Below, piece after piece: positions 1 through 10,721 of a DNA stretch of 64,000 nucleotides. The translations under genes and the position numbers were made by a program. Source of the DNA: Gemmatirosa kalamazoonensis (lineage in GTDB: Bacteria; Gemmatimonadota; Gemmatimonadetes; Gemmatimonadales; Gemmatimonadaceae); NCBI RefSeq assembly GCF_000522985.1, contig NZ_CP007128.1, positions 3,642,220 to 3,706,219 on the forward strand. The letters run 5' to 3'. The notes under the pieces were generated by a model. That model was not told where the DNA came from and did no database searches. It saw only the letters and a list, made by a program, of their open reading frames with translations. Every line of letters begins with the position of its first letter. Position 1 is the first letter of the stretch.

Positions 1-522
1 GTCGCGCTGAAGGTCGACCGCATCGCCGACTTCTTCCGCTGCGTGCGCCTCGTCGGCGACGCGATCGGCGAGCGGCCGCGTGCGGATTCCGTCGTCGACA
101 GCGTGTCGCGCTCGCTCGACCGCGTGCGCGCCGTCACCGCGAACGTGGCGCGGTTGCGCGTGGTCTGGCCGCTGCTCGCCGATCCGCTGTACGTCATCGG
201 CGGCGGGAGCTTCATGAGCGAGCTGCTCGACGCCGCGGGCGGCCGCAACGTATTCGCCGACATGCCGCAGCCGTCGCCGCAGGTCGGCCGCGAGGAGGTC
301 CTGCGGCGTGACGCGGACGTCGTCGTCGCGGCCCCCAGCTCCGTTAGGCGCATCCTCGCCGATCCCGCGTGGCGCGGCCTCACGGCCGTGCGCGAGGGCC
401 GCGTGTACGCCGACGACACGACGCTCGTCGAGCGGCCGTCGGTGCGCCTGGGTGAGGCGGCGCGCTCCATCGCGCTCCAACTGCACCCCGAGCTGCGCGA
501 CCGCCTGTCGTCGCCGCGCTGA
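1..522 (+). CDS. btuF: Periplasmic cobalamin/siderophore-type ABC binding protein, 5'-truncated
   Basis: The reading frame is open from the first base and ends at 522, so only the C-terminal ~173 residues are here. The segment around GGGSFMSELLDAAGGRNVF and the later VREGRVYADDTTLVERPSVRLGEAA is typical of the C-terminal lobe of BtuF/FepB-type (helical-backbone) solute-binding proteins, which deliver a metal chelate to a membrane permease. The next gene starts 10 bases downstream and encodes the matching permease, followed by ATPase and TonB receptor, which makes corrinoid uptake the most likely role. Iron-siderophore or heme uptake cannot be excluded from sequence alone. The signal peptide, and any riboswitch, lie outside the window. 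Confidence 0.85.
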   Translation, partial: VALKVDRIADFFRCVRLVGDAIGERPRADSVVDSVSRSLDRVRAVTANVARLRVVWPLLADPLYVIGGGSFMSELLDAAGGRNVFADMPQPSPQVGREEVLRRDADVVVAAPSSVRRILADPAWRGLTAVREGRVYADDTTLVERPSVRLGEAARSIALQLHPELRDRLSSPR

Positions 523-532
523 GCGCCGCGCC

Positions 533-1507
533 GTGCGTCTCCGCTACTGGATCGCCGGCGCCGTCGCGCTGGCGCTGCTCGCCATCGCTGGCGTCGCGTT
601 AGGCGCCGTCACGCTTCCCGTCGGTGCGGTGTGGGCGGCGCTTCGCGGTGCCGGCGACCCGACCACGCTCGTCATCGTCCGCGACCTGCGCCTGCCGCGC
701 GTCGCGCTCGCGGCGCTCGTCGGCGCGGGGCTCGGCACGAGCGGCGCCGCGCTGCAGGGAGCGCTCCGCAACCCGCTCGCCGAGCCGTATCTGCTCGGCG
801 TGTCGGGGGGCGCCGCGGTCGGCGCGGTGATCGCCACCGGAGCGGGGCTCTCCATCGCCGCCGCGTTGCCGATCGGTGCGTTCGGCGGAGCCGTCGCGGC
901 GGCTGCCGCGGTGCTCGGCGTCGCGCGCGCGGCGGGCGGCATCGGCGACGCGAGGCTCCTCGTGATGGCGGGCGTCGTCGTCGGCGCGTTCGCGAACGCC
1001 GCCGTGATGATCCTGCTCGCGGCCGCGCCGGCCGACACCGTGCGCAACGCGCTCTGGTGGATGATGGGCTCCGCGTCCGACGCGCGGTGGCCCGCCGTCC
1101 GGTGGCTCGCGCTCTACGCGCTGGTGTCGGGCACCGTGCTCGTCGCCGGCGCGCGTGACCTCGACGCACTCGCCCTCGGTGCCGACCCGGCCGCTGCGCT
1201 CGGCGTCGACGTCGACCGCGCGTCGCGGCGCGTGTTCGTCACCGCCACGCTGCTCGCCGCGGCGACCGTGTCGGCGGCGGGGCTCGTCGGGTTCGTCGGG
1301 CTCGTCGTGCCGCATCTCGCGCGGGCGTGCGGCGCGCGCGCGCATCGGCCGCTGCTCCTCGCCGCGGGGCTGTTCGGCGCCGCGCTGCTCGTCGGCGCGG
1401 ACGTCGTCGCGCGCGTCGCACACCCGCCGGTGGAGCTGCCGCTCGGTGCCGTGACCGCGATGATCGGCGTGCCGTTCTTCCTCTGGCGACTACGGGCGAC
1501 TCGATGA
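533..1507 (+). CDS. btuC: ABC transporter permease, FecCD/BtuC family
   Basis: This 324-residue, strongly hydrophobic protein has the length and pattern of FecCD-family permeases (BtuC, FhuB, FepD), which form the inner-membrane channel for B12 or siderophores. The family motif around RLPRVALAALVGAGLGTSGAA, followed by GALRNPLAEPYLLGVSGGA, is visible at residues ~55-100, and the conserved GLVGFVGLVVPHLAR segment is near residue 250. I chose the GTG at 533 because it sits just after the binding-protein stop and begins the natural Arg-rich N-terminus. The stop overlaps the ATG of the ATPase gene (ATGA), indicating translational coupling. A GTTAGGC motif lies near residue 23, encoding Leu-Gly with a TTA codon. 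Confidence 0.92.
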   Translation: MRLRYWIAGAVALALLAIAGVALGAVTLPVGAVWAALRGAGDPTTLVIVRDLRLPRVALAALVGAGLGTSGAALQGALRNPLAEPYLLGVSGGAAVGAVIATGAGLSIAAALPIGAFGGAVAAAAAVLGVARAAGGIGDARLLVMAGVVVGAFANAAVMILLAAAPADTVRNALWWMMGSASDARWPAVRWLALYALVSGTVLVAGARDLDALALGADPAAALGVDVDRASRRVFVTATLLAAATVSAAGLVGFVGLVVPHLARACGARAHRPLLLAAGLFGAALLVGADVVARVAHPPVELPLGAVTAMIGVPFFLWRLRATR

Positions 1508-2304
1508 GCGACGCGCCGCTGCTCGCGTTCTACGGGGTGAGCGTGCGCTACCCGCGCGCCCGCGCCCGCGCGCTCGACGGCGTGAGCCTCGGCGTGCCGC
1601 GCGGTCGCGTGACCGCGGTCGTCGGGCCTAACGGAAGCGGCAAGAGCTCGCTCGTCCGCGCGCTGCTCGGCCGGGTGCCGCTCGAGGCGGGCGACATCCG
1701 CCTCGAGGGCGCGAGCGTGCGCACCATGGATCCGCGCGCGCTCGCGCGTCGCGTTGCCGTCGTCACGCAGCGTGAGGAGCTCGCGTTCCCGCTCCGCGTG
1801 CGCGAGTACGTCGCGCTCGGCCGGCTGCCGCACGGCACGCGCTGGTCGGTGTCCGGCGCCGCCGACGCGGAGGCGGCGGCGCGCGCGATGGAAATCGCCG
1901 GCGTCGGCGACTTCGCCGACCGCCCGACCGACGAGCTGTCCGGCGGCGAGTGGCAGCGCGTCCGCGTCGCCCGCGCGCTCGCGCAGGGCGGCGAGGCTCT
2001 CGTGCTCGACGAGCCCACCACGTTCCTCGACGTCGCGCACGAGATGGCGCTGTTCGAGATCGCCGACGGCCTGGCCCGGGACGGCCGCGCGGTGTTGCTG
2101 GTGAGCCACCAGCTCAACCTCGTCGCGCGCTTCGCGCAGCACATGGTGCTGCTCCACGCCGGGCGCGTCGCTGCGTCCGGCGCGCCCGCCGACGTCATGG
2201 ACGGCCCCACCCTCGAGCGCGTCTACGACTGGCCGCTCGTCGTCACCCGCGACCCCGCGACCGCTGCGCCGGCCCTCGTGCCGCTGCGCGGCGGGCGCCG
2301 ATGA
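1504..2304 (+). CDS. btuD: ABC transporter ATPase, BtuD/FepC type
   Basis: A 266-residue cytoplasmic ATPase that powers the upstream permease. Walker A GPNGSGKSS is at residues 41-49, the ABC signature LSGGEWQ at 145-151, Walker B LVLDEP at 166-171 and the switch histidine (SHQ) near 202. All catalytic elements are intact. It overlaps the permease gene by four bases, and its TGA overlaps the ATG of the TonB receptor gene, so the four genes form one operon. The length is usual for cobalamin and iron-chelate importers. Confidence 0.93.
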   Translation: MSDAPLLAFYGVSVRYPRARARALDGVSLGVPRGRVTAVVGPNGSGKSSLVRALLGRVPLEAGDIRLEGASVRTMDPRALARRVAVVTQREELAFPLRVREYVALGRLPHGTRWSVSGAADAEAAARAMEIAGVGDFADRPTDELSGGEWQRVRVARALAQGGEALVLDEPTTFLDVAHEMALFEIADGLARDGRAVLLVSHQLNLVARFAQHMVLLHAGRVAASGAPADVMDGPTLERVYDWPLVVTRDPATAAPALVPLRGGRR

Positions 2305-4307
2305 CTTCCTCGACCGATTTGATCCTCCAACGCGCTCCTTCGATGCGATCCTTTGCCACGCTCGTTCCCGCACTCGCCCTGCTCGGCGCCCGCGCCGCCG
2401 CGCAGCCGCCCGCGCCTAACGGACGCGACACCACGTCGCTCGGACCCGTCGTCGTCACCGCGACGCGTGTCCCCGTCGCCGCCTCCACGTCGAGCGTGAC
2501 GGTGTTGAGCGGCGCCGACCTGCGCGCGCGCGGCGTGACGCGCGTCGCCGACGCGTTGCGCGAGGTGCCCGGCATGCACCTCGTGCAATCGGGCTCGTTC
2601 GGCGGCGCCACGTCGCTGTTCCTCCGCGGAGGACAGAGCAACTACACGAAGGTGCTCATCGACGGTGTCCCCGCGAACCTGCCCGGCGGCAGCTACGACC
2701 TCGCGTTCCTCACGACCGACAACGTCGAGCGGATCGAGATCGTGCGCGGTCCGGCGAGCGTGTTGTACGGCTCCGACGCCGTCTCCGGCGTGATCCAGAT
2801 CTTCACGCGGCGCGGTGTCGGCCCCGCGACGCCGACGGCGAGCGCGCGCGGGGGCACGTACGGCACGTTCGACGGCGACGTCGGCGTCGCGGGCGGCTCG
2901 GCGCGCGCTGGATACTCGGTAGGCATCGCGCATCACGCGTCGAGCGGGCTGCTGCCCGAGAACAACGAGTTCCGCAACAGCGTCGCGAGCGCGCTGGTGC
3001 GCGTGCGCCCCGACGACCGCAGCGACGCGCGCCTCAGCGCGCGCTATTCCGACGGCACGTTCCATTACCCGACGAGTGGCTCCGGCGCGGTCGTCCCGTT
3101 CCAGCACGCGCGCCGCGGCGATCGACGCCTCACCGTGGGGCTCGACGCCGGCCGGTTCCTCGCCTCGCGTGTCGAGGGCAGAGTCGCGCTGACCGACAAC
3201 GAGACGCGCGGCCGCTCCGTCGACGACCCTACGGCGCCTGCCGACACGCAGCGCTTCTACTCGCGCAGCACGAGCGCCGACGTGCGCCGCAGCGGCGACG
3301 CTCGCGTGAACGTGTACGTCACGCCGGCCGACGTGTTCACCGCCGGCATCGAGCTGTCGCGGCAGAGCGAGCAGTCGGACGGCACGTCGCAGTTCCAGCG
3401 CTTCGCGCCGAGCAGCACCCACTTCGACGAGCGGCGCGCGAACACGGCGTACTACGCCCAGTGGGTCGGCCGCGCCGGCGCCGCGCTGTCGTACACGGCG
3501 AGCGGACGCATCGACGACAACGACCGCTTCGGTACGTTCGGCACGTACCGCGTCGGCGCAGGCTACGCGCTCCCCGCGGGCACGCGACTGCGCGCCGCGG
3601 TTGGCACGTCGTTCAAGGAGCCGCTCTTCTCCGAGCAGTTCACGACGTCGTTCACCACCGGCAACCCCGATCTCGCGCCTGAGCGCGCCACCACCTGGGA
3701 GGCGGCCGTCGAGCAGTCGCTCGCCGGGGGGCGTGCGACGCTGGGCGCGACGTACTTCGACCAGCGCTTCCGTAACCTCGTGCAGTACCGCGCCACGCCG
3801 ACCGGGTCGCCGGCCGGCCCGAACTACTTCAACGTGGCCTCGGCGCGCGCCAACGGCGTCGAGCTCGAGGCCTCGGTGGCGGACGTCGCGGGCGCCACCG
3901 TGCGGGCGGCCTACACGTACCTCCACACCCGCGTCGACGACGCGGGCTTCGGGGCGAGCGGCACGTTCGTGCTCGGCGAACGGCTGCTGCGCCGTCCGAC
4001 CCGCACGGCGAGCCTCACCGCGCTCCGGCCGTTCGGCCGGCGCGTCTCGGCGGGCGCGACGCTGAACTACGTCGGCGCGCGCGACGACCGTGACTTCGCG
4101 AGCTTCCCGGCGACCGCCGTCGTGCTCGGCGGCTACGCCACGCTCGACGCGTCGCTCGACGTCCGACTGCTGGACGCCGGGCCGCGCGCCCCGGTCGCGC
4201 TCACCGCCCGGGTCGAGAACGCTCTCGACCGCCGGTACGAAGGCGTCTTCAACTTCGCCGCGCCTGGCCGCACGGTGCTCGTCGGGGTGCGGCTCGGAGG
4301 CCGCTGA
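2301..4307 (+). CDS. btuB: TonB-dependent outer-membrane receptor, BtuB-like
   Basis: This 668-residue protein begins with a signal peptide (MRSFATLVPALALLGARAAAQ, from an internal ATG at 2343), followed by a TonB-box-like stretch LGPVVVTATRVPV. The plug domain runs through LFLRGGQSNYTKVLIDGV and IEIVRGPASVLYGSDAVSG, and a beta-barrel ends in a short C-terminal strand (TVLVGVRLGGR). It would bind the substrate at the cell surface and import it with TonB energy. The ATG at 2301 overlaps the ATPase stop and implies coupling; the ATG at 2343 is the alternative, with a cleaner signal peptide. Plug spacing and operon context fit BtuB, but substrate identity is inferred. Confidence 0.88.
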   Translation: MTSSTDLILQRAPSMRSFATLVPALALLGARAAAQPPAPNGRDTTSLGPVVVTATRVPVAASTSSVTVLSGADLRARGVTRVADALREVPGMHLVQSGSFGGATSLFLRGGQSNYTKVLIDGVPANLPGGSYDLAFLTTDNVERIEIVRGPASVLYGSDAVSGVIQIFTRRGVGPATPTASARGGTYGTFDGDVGVAGGSARAGYSVGIAHHASSGLLPENNEFRNSVASALVRVRPDDRSDARLSARYSDGTFHYPTSGSGAVVPFQHARRGDRRLTVGLDAGRFLASRVEGRVALTDNETRGRSVDDPTAPADTQRFYSRSTSADVRRSGDARVNVYVTPADVFTAGIELSRQSEQSDGTSQFQRFAPSSTHFDERRANTAYYAQWVGRAGAALSYTASGRIDDNDRFGTFGTYRVGAGYALPAGTRLRAAVGTSFKEPLFSEQFTTSFTTGNPDLAPERATTWEAAVEQSLAGGRATLGATYFDQRFRNLVQYRATPTGSPAGPNYFNVASARANGVELEASVADVAGATVRAAYTYLHTRVDDAGFGASGTFVLGERLLRRPTRTASLTALRPFGRRVSAGATLNYVGARDDRDFASFPATAVVLGGYATLDASLDVRLLDAGPRAPVALTARVENALDRRYEGVFNFAAPGRTVLVGVRLGGR

Positions 4308-4353
4308 CCGACCCCGGTCCGACGAGGGGCAGACCGTCGGGGCCGCGCCGGGG

Positions 4354-4359
4354 TACATT
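4354..4359 (+). promoter_or_regulatory. -10-like hexamer directly before recO
   Basis: TACATT lies six bases before the GTG start of recO, so a transcript initiated from it would start at or next to the start codon (leaderless). No Shine-Dalgarno sequence is visible in the short gap. I see no convincing -35 box. Confidence 0.45.
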
Positions 4360-4365
4360 TCCGAC

Positions 4366-5169
4366 GTGGCCCTGATCCAGACCGACGCGGTCGTCCTGCA
4401 CGCGTTCAGCTATCTCGAGAGCTCGCGCATCCTCCGTCTCGCGACGCGGGACGCGGGTGTCGTCGCGGTGCTGGCGAAGGGCGCCCGTCGCGCGTCCCGC
4501 CGTTTCGGCACGGCCGTCGACCTGTTCGCTGAGGGGCAGGCGCAGTTCTACGCGAAGCCCGGACGCGACCTGCACACACTCGCCGGGTTCGACGTCACGC
4601 GCTCGCGCCCCTCGCTCGCCGCCGATCTCGGCCGGTTCACGGCCGCGTCGGCGGTCGCGGAGCTGATGCTCCGCTTCGGCCGCGACGACGCCGAGCCGTC
4701 GCTCTACGAGGCCCTCGTCACGGCGCTGGATCGGATCGGGCTGGCACCCCGCGGGGAGACACGCGAGGCGGGCCTGGCCGGGGCGTGGCATCTGGTCGCC
4801 GAGCTCGGGTTCGGGCCCACGATCGCCGAGTGTGCCGAATGCCATACGCCGGTGCCACTCGATCGACCGGCGGCGTTCAGCCACCCGGCGGGAGGCACGC
4901 TGTGTGACCTCTGTGCGCGGATGGCGGGGCTGCGTCGGCTGCTGCCGGCCCCCGCGCGGCTGTCGCTGCACGAGTGGCTGCGCGGGGCCGAGTCCGCGAC
5001 GCCGCTCGACGATCCCGCGGCGCGAGCGCATCAGCGGCTGCTCCGCGAGTTCCTGCGCGAGCATCTCACCGATGGGCGTCCGATGCGGGCGCTCGAGGCG
5101 TGGGAGGGGGAGCGGTGGAACTCGCCGGCGTCTGCGGCGGTACCGGAGGGTGGACGCGGACTTGCGTGA
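4366..5169 (+). CDS. recO: DNA repair protein RecO
   Basis: A 267-residue protein with the RecO layout: an N-terminal OB fold beginning ALIQTDAVVLHAFSYLESS, an alpha-helical middle and a zinc-binding module. The zinc ligands are visible as C156-x2-C159 and C180-x2-C183. RecO loads RecA onto SSB-coated single-stranded DNA in the RecFOR pathway. The GTG at 4366 is favoured because the OB fold starts there and a -10-like TACATT lies six bases upstream; the frame is open further upstream but without RecO-like sequence. It is separated from the transporter operon by 58 bases and probably has its own promoter. Confidence 0.9.
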   Translation: MALIQTDAVVLHAFSYLESSRILRLATRDAGVVAVLAKGARRASRRFGTAVDLFAEGQAQFYAKPGRDLHTLAGFDVTRSRPSLAADLGRFTAASAVAELMLRFGRDDAEPSLYEALVTALDRIGLAPRGETREAGLAGAWHLVAELGFGPTIAECAECHTPVPLDRPAAFSHPAGGTLCDLCARMAGLRRLLPAPARLSLHEWLRGAESATPLDDPAARAHQRLLREFLREHLTDGRPMRALEAWEGERWNSPASAAVPEGGRGLA

Positions 5170-5569
5170 CGGCTGGAGCGTGGTGATCTGCGTTACGGCC
5201 GCAGCCGTTTGTGCGTCGAGACAGGTGACGAGGGGCCGGCGCCGGCTCGGCGAACTGATCAGTCAGCCCCTCGGCGAGCCCGACCGTGGCTTGCTTCGTG
5301 GCACGAACATGGCGACGCCGCCAGCGACAGTTGACAATGTGCTCGAGGTGAGCCCGGGAAGTACTTGCAACTATTGAGGTTGTAGTAGGAGTATCCGTAG
5401 CTTCCCGCGTTCGCGCGATCGTGACTTAGCGAGGCTCGGCTCGTGTAGGGTGTGAAGTTCTTGCACCGGCTGAGCCGTTTCGTTAGCTTGCGAACGCGCG
5501 AAGTGTATTCACTCACCCATCATCAGGAGTCTGCACCAGGCACCTAGTCTGTCAGATTTGGAGAGGACC
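5170..5569 (+). other. 400-base gap with lower GC and no convincing gene
   Basis: This is the only gene-free stretch longer than 300 bases. Its base composition is visibly less GC-rich than the surroundings, especially after 5330. It contains an isolated TTGACA at 5331-5336 with no good -10 partner, a better promoter-like pair at 5461-5489, and a GAGAGG ribosome-binding site at its end. Short open frames run through it on both strands, but none has recognisable content. Confidence 0.5.
5461..5489 (+). promoter_or_regulatory. Possible sigma-70-type promoter for the 5570 gene
   Basis: TTGCAC (5461-5466) and TAGCTT (5484-5489) are separated by 17 bases, in the AT-richer part of the gap and about 80 bases before the ATG at 5570. 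The -10 match is only partial, so this is tentative. Confidence 0.35.
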
Positions 5570-6022
5570 ATGAAGCTCCGTTGGGCAGCACTCACAGTAG
5601 TGCTCGCTCTCAGCGCGCTCATGCCGCGCGGTGCATCCGCCCAGACGTCGCAACCGCCGTCGGGCCAGCGCCGCTCTGGGTCGGTGGGGCAGAACTACCC
5701 CAATCCGTTCAATCCCACTACCCGGCTCCCGTTCACCGTCGGCGACACCGCGCAATGCGATGGTAGTCGACATCGAGTCTCGCTCCGGATCTACAATCTG
5801 CTCGCGCAGGTCGTAGCCATCCCGGTAATCGAAGGCGCCTCCTCCACCACCGGTGGCGGCGAGCCGATCGAGAACATCGAGCTCGAGTGCGGGCGGTACG
5901 TTGCGTTCTGGAACGGGAAATACCTGAGCACCAGTCGGGACGCCGCGTCCGGCGTCTACATGTACCGACTGGAGGTGGACGGCCGGACGGCTGCCGTCGG
6001 AAAGATGTTCTACGGCAAATGA
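5570..6022 (+). CDS. Small secreted protein made of a FlgD-Ig/T9SS-like sorting domain
   Basis: A 150-residue protein that starts with a signal peptide (MKLRWAALTVVLALSALMPRGASAQ). Almost all the rest is one domain beginning QNYPNPFNPTTRLPFTV and ending SGVYMYRLEVDGRTAAVGKMF. These are the hallmarks of the C-terminal FlgD-Ig-like or type-A sorting domain normally found at the end of large secreted proteins in FCB-group bacteria. Here it stands alone, with no cargo domain. The ATG at 5570 follows GAGAGG by three bases; the in-frame TTG at 5558 lies before that site. Two Cys (QCDG and ELECG) could form a disulfide. Function unknown. Confidence 0.8.
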   Translation: MKLRWAALTVVLALSALMPRGASAQTSQPPSGQRRSGSVGQNYPNPFNPTTRLPFTVGDTAQCDGSRHRVSLRIYNLLAQVVAIPVIEGASSTTGGGEPIENIELECGRYVAFWNGKYLSTSRDAASGVYMYRLEVDGRTAAVGKMFYGK

Positions 6023-6049
6023 CCGCCATCTCGCTCGGAGCGAGCATTC

Positions 6050-6083
6050 GAACCGCCGATCGGCATCCGCCGGTCGGCGGTTC
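6050..6083 (+). terminator. Hairpin after the sorting-domain gene
   Basis: GAACCGCCGA at 6050-6059 pairs perfectly with TCGGCGGTTC at 6074-6083 around a 14-base loop, followed by a pyrimidine-rich tail. It lies 28 bases after the stop and before clpB. Confidence 0.6.
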
Positions 6084-6303
6084 TCGCTTTCGTTCTACCT
6101 CCGGCTCGCCCTCGGGGTCACCTCGGCTGCCGTTCTGACCGGCGCCCTGACACCGCCACGGACGCCCGCCGTCGCCACGTGCCAGGGAGGCGCGAAAGGG
6201 CGGCACCGCGATTGCCCGCCTCCCGGGTGACCATCGCGCGCTACACGTCCGCGATCGCCGCGCGACGAGGTCACGCGAAATCCCACTCTCGAGAACCCGA
6301 CCG

Positions 6304-8913
<2,610 letters not shown>

Positions 8914-8947
8914 CGGCGGGGACGCGCTCGGACGTGCAGCCGCGCGA

Positions 8948-9709
8948 TCAGCCCCGGTAGCGCCGCTCGTCCGGGACGACCGCGGGAACGGCTTCGGTGA
9001 TCGGCGGCGCCGGCGGGATCGCGGCGCCGCCGCTCGCGTCGGCGAACAGGCGCGTGAGGAACCGTTGGCCCTCCGCCACGCGCTCGACCTCGATCGCGAT
9101 CGTGTCCACGGCCGTCTCCAGGCGCGCGAGGCGCTGGACGGTCTCGGGGTCGTGCGCGGGCCGTGGATGGTTCGCGCGGCGCCACATCAGTCGCGCGGCG
9201 GCGAACGCCATTGGCGCCAGGACGAAGATGGTGAACAGCGAGCCGACGGCCATCGCGCCGCGTGCAGCGAAGTCCGTGTCGAAGCGGCCGCCGCGTGGCA
9301 GGGACAGCGATCCCGACGCCAGCACGTTCGCGGGCGCGGCCGTGAGCTGCTGGCCGGTGACGGCGATGTCGTTCTCGAGCTGCAGGATGCGGCGGTCGAG
9401 AAACTGGAGCCGCTGCTCGAGGCCGACGCGATTCGCGCCGTCGGCGGTGCGAAGCCGCTGCGCGAGCTGGTTGCGCCGCGAGGTCGCGGACACGAGCTGG
9501 TCGGACAGCTCCGATCGGCGCGCGCGCAGCGCCGAGAGCTCCTGCGCCGTGCGCGGGACACCGATGAGAAACGACGGTCCCTGCAGGGCGGTCGGGCCGA
9601 GCGCGGCGGGCGGCGGCGCCGGAGCGATGTCTGCCGGCGCGCCGGAAGGCGGAGGCGGCAGCTGGGGAGGCTGGGGCGGCTGGGGGCCGGCCGTCTGCGG
9701 AGCGGTCAT
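8948..9709 (-). CDS. Coiled-coil single-pass membrane protein of unknown function
   Basis: This 253-residue protein is not recognised. It has a Pro-rich N-terminus (residues ~8-35) and a coiled coil of about 60 residues beginning near TAQELSALRARRSEL. One clear transmembrane helix (AMAVGSLFTIFVLAPMAFAA) is near residue 155, and a second, shorter helical segment (TVQRLARLETAVDTIAIEVERV) precedes a Pro-rich tail. The layout suggests a membrane-anchored scaffold. Read on its own strand, TACGAT lies five bases before the ATG, so the mRNA may be leaderless. Its 3' end faces clpB. Confidence 0.7.
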   Translation of the reverse strand: MTAPQTAGPQPPQPPQLPPPPSGAPADIAPAPPPAALGPTALQGPSFLIGVPRTAQELSALRARRSELSDQLVSATSRRNQLAQRLRTADGANRVGLEQRLQFLDRRILQLENDIAVTGQQLTAAPANVLASGSLSLPRGGRFDTDFAARGAMAVGSLFTIFVLAPMAFAAARLMWRRANHPRPAHDPETVQRLARLETAVDTIAIEVERVAEGQRFLTRLFADASGGAAIPPAPPITEAVPAVVPDERRYRG

Positions 9710-9714
9710 GGGGT

Positions 9715-9720
9715 ATCGTA
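9715..9720 (-). promoter_or_regulatory. -10-like hexamer before the coiled-coil protein gene
   Basis: On the reverse strand TACGAT lies five bases upstream of the ATG at 9709. There is no Shine-Dalgarno sequence in the gap. It belongs to the recurring leaderless pattern in this window. Confidence 0.4.
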
Positions 9721-9806
9721 CGGGGCCGGAGAACGCGGGTTTCCCATCCAGTGTGCGCGCGCTGCGCCGGACGCGCCACCCGGTCGCACGCGTCCGGGCG
9801 GCGGAT

Positions 9807-9812
9807 TAGTCT
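9807..9812 (+). promoter_or_regulatory. -10-like hexamer directly before tadA
   Basis: TAGTCT ends six bases before the ATG at 9819. No ribosome-binding site fits in that gap, consistent with a leaderless transcript. Confidence 0.4.
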
Positions 9813-9818
9813 CACGCC

Positions 9819-10325
9819 ATGCGAGACACGGACGACGAGCACTGGATGCGCGAGGCCCTGGCGCGCGCGCGCGACGCGGCCCGGGACGCCGAGGTGCCGG
9901 TGGGTGCCGTCATCGTGCGCGACGGCGAGCTGCTCGCGGCGGCGGCCAACCGTACGCTGCGCGATCAGGATCCGACCGCGCACGCGGAGACGCTCGCGAT
10001 CCGCGCCGCCGCCGCATCGTTAGGCCGGTGGCGGCTCGACGACTGCACGCTCGTCGTGACGCTGGAGCCGTGCGCCATGTGCGCGGGCGCGATCGTGCTC
10101 GCGCGTCTCGCGCGCGTAGTGTTCGGCGCGTGGGACGACAAGGCGGGCATGGCCGGCTCCGTGGGCGACCTGCTGCGGCACCCGCGGCTGAACCACCGTC
10201 CGCAGGTTCGCGGCGGCGTGCTGCAGGAGGAATGCGGCGCGATGCTGCGCGACTTCTTCGCCGCACGACGCGGCCGCATCGACGCACCGCTCGAGGGTCC
10301 GTTCACCGACCAGTCCGCGCGTTGA
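9819..10325 (+). CDS. tadA: tRNA-specific adenosine deaminase
   Basis: A 168-residue zinc-dependent deaminase that converts A34 to inosine in tRNA-Arg(ACG). The zinc and catalytic motif HAE is at residues 55-57 and PCAMC contributes C85 and C88, exactly the CDA/TadA pattern. VPVGAVIV and the later MAGSVGDLL segment are typical of TadA rather than other deaminases. It lies immediately upstream of two serine tRNA genes, whose promoter overlaps its stop codon. A TTA leucine codon near residue 68 is part of a GTTAGGC motif. Confidence 0.95.
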   Translation: MRDTDDEHWMREALARARDAARDAEVPVGAVIVRDGELLAAAANRTLRDQDPTAHAETLAIRAAAASLGRWRLDDCTLVVTLEPCAMCAGAIVLARLARVVFGAWDDKAGMAGSVGDLLRHPRLNHRPQVRGGVLQEECGAMLRDFFAARRGRIDAPLEGPFTDQSAR

Positions 10326-10350
10326 CGCAGACGTTTAGTCGGGCTAAATT
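10322..10350 (+). promoter_or_regulatory. Promoter of the first tRNA-Ser gene
   Basis: TTGACG (10322-10327) and TAAATT (10345-10350) are spaced by 17 bases. The predicted start is about seven bases before the mature tRNA 5' end at 10363. The -35 box overlaps the tadA stop codon. Confidence 0.7.
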
Positions 10351-10362
10351 CTGAGGCTGCAA

Positions 10363-10449
10363 GGACAGGTGGCCGAGTGGTTGAAGGCACCGGTCTCGAA
10401 AACCGGCATACCGGCAACGGTATCGAGAGTTCGAATCTCTCCCTGTCCG
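10363..10449 (+). tRNA. tRNA-Ser (anticodon CGA)
   Basis: An acceptor stem GGACAGG / CCTGTCC (10363-10369 with 10442-10448) encloses a D arm and an anticodon arm CCGGT-CTCGAAA-ACCGG with anticodon CGA. A long variable arm, as expected for class II serine tRNA, and a T arm GAGAG-TTCGAAT-CTCTC follow. It reads UCG codons. CCA is not encoded. It is flanked by a good promoter and a perfect terminator-like hairpin. Confidence 0.97.
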
Positions 10450-10452
10450 TCC

Positions 10453-10484
10453 GGGTGGGAGCTTGAGCGATCAAGCTCCCACCC
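10453..10484 (+). terminator. Perfect hairpin between the two serine tRNAs
   Basis: GGGTGGGAGCTTGA (10453-10466), a GCGA tetraloop and TCAAGCTCCCACCC (10471-10484) form a perfect 14-bp stem, followed by TTCTTG. It starts four bases after the first tRNA and should end or attenuate its transcription. Confidence 0.8.
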
Positions 10485-10549
10485 TTCTTGCTGAAACTGG
10501 ATAGACCTTGCTGGAGCGCGCGCGTCCATCGACTGTGACGGCGCGTGCT

Positions 10550-10637
10550 GGACAGGTGGCCGAGTGGTCGAAGGCGCACCGCTGGAAACGGTGTAGGCGT
10601 CAAAAGCGTCTCGAGGGTTCGAATCCCTCCCTGTCCG
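10550..10637 (+). tRNA. tRNA-Ser (anticodon GGA)
   Basis: The acceptor stem GGACAGG / CCTGTCC is identical to that of the first tRNA. The anticodon arm is CACCG-CTGGAAA-CGGTG with anticodon GGA, reading UCC and UCU. A long variable arm and a T arm with GGGTTCGAATCCC complete a class II serine tRNA. It lies 100 bases after the first, past a strong hairpin. No clear promoter of its own is visible, so it may depend on read-through. Confidence 0.97.
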
Positions 10638-10721
10638 CTGAGCGCCCGCCCGATCCCGTCCGGGATCCGGCGGGTGCGCGCGTTTCAGTGCCGGCCGCGC
10701 GGTGCCGAGACTTTCGCGGGC

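Noticed and set aside
1-600. Cobalamin riboswitch before the transport operon
   Set aside because: The operon start lies before the window and no B12-box-like structure is visible inside it, so its presence cannot be judged.
5331-5336. TTGACA as a promoter of the 5570 gene
   Set aside because: No -10-like hexamer lies 16-18 bases downstream; the pair at 5461-5489 is better.
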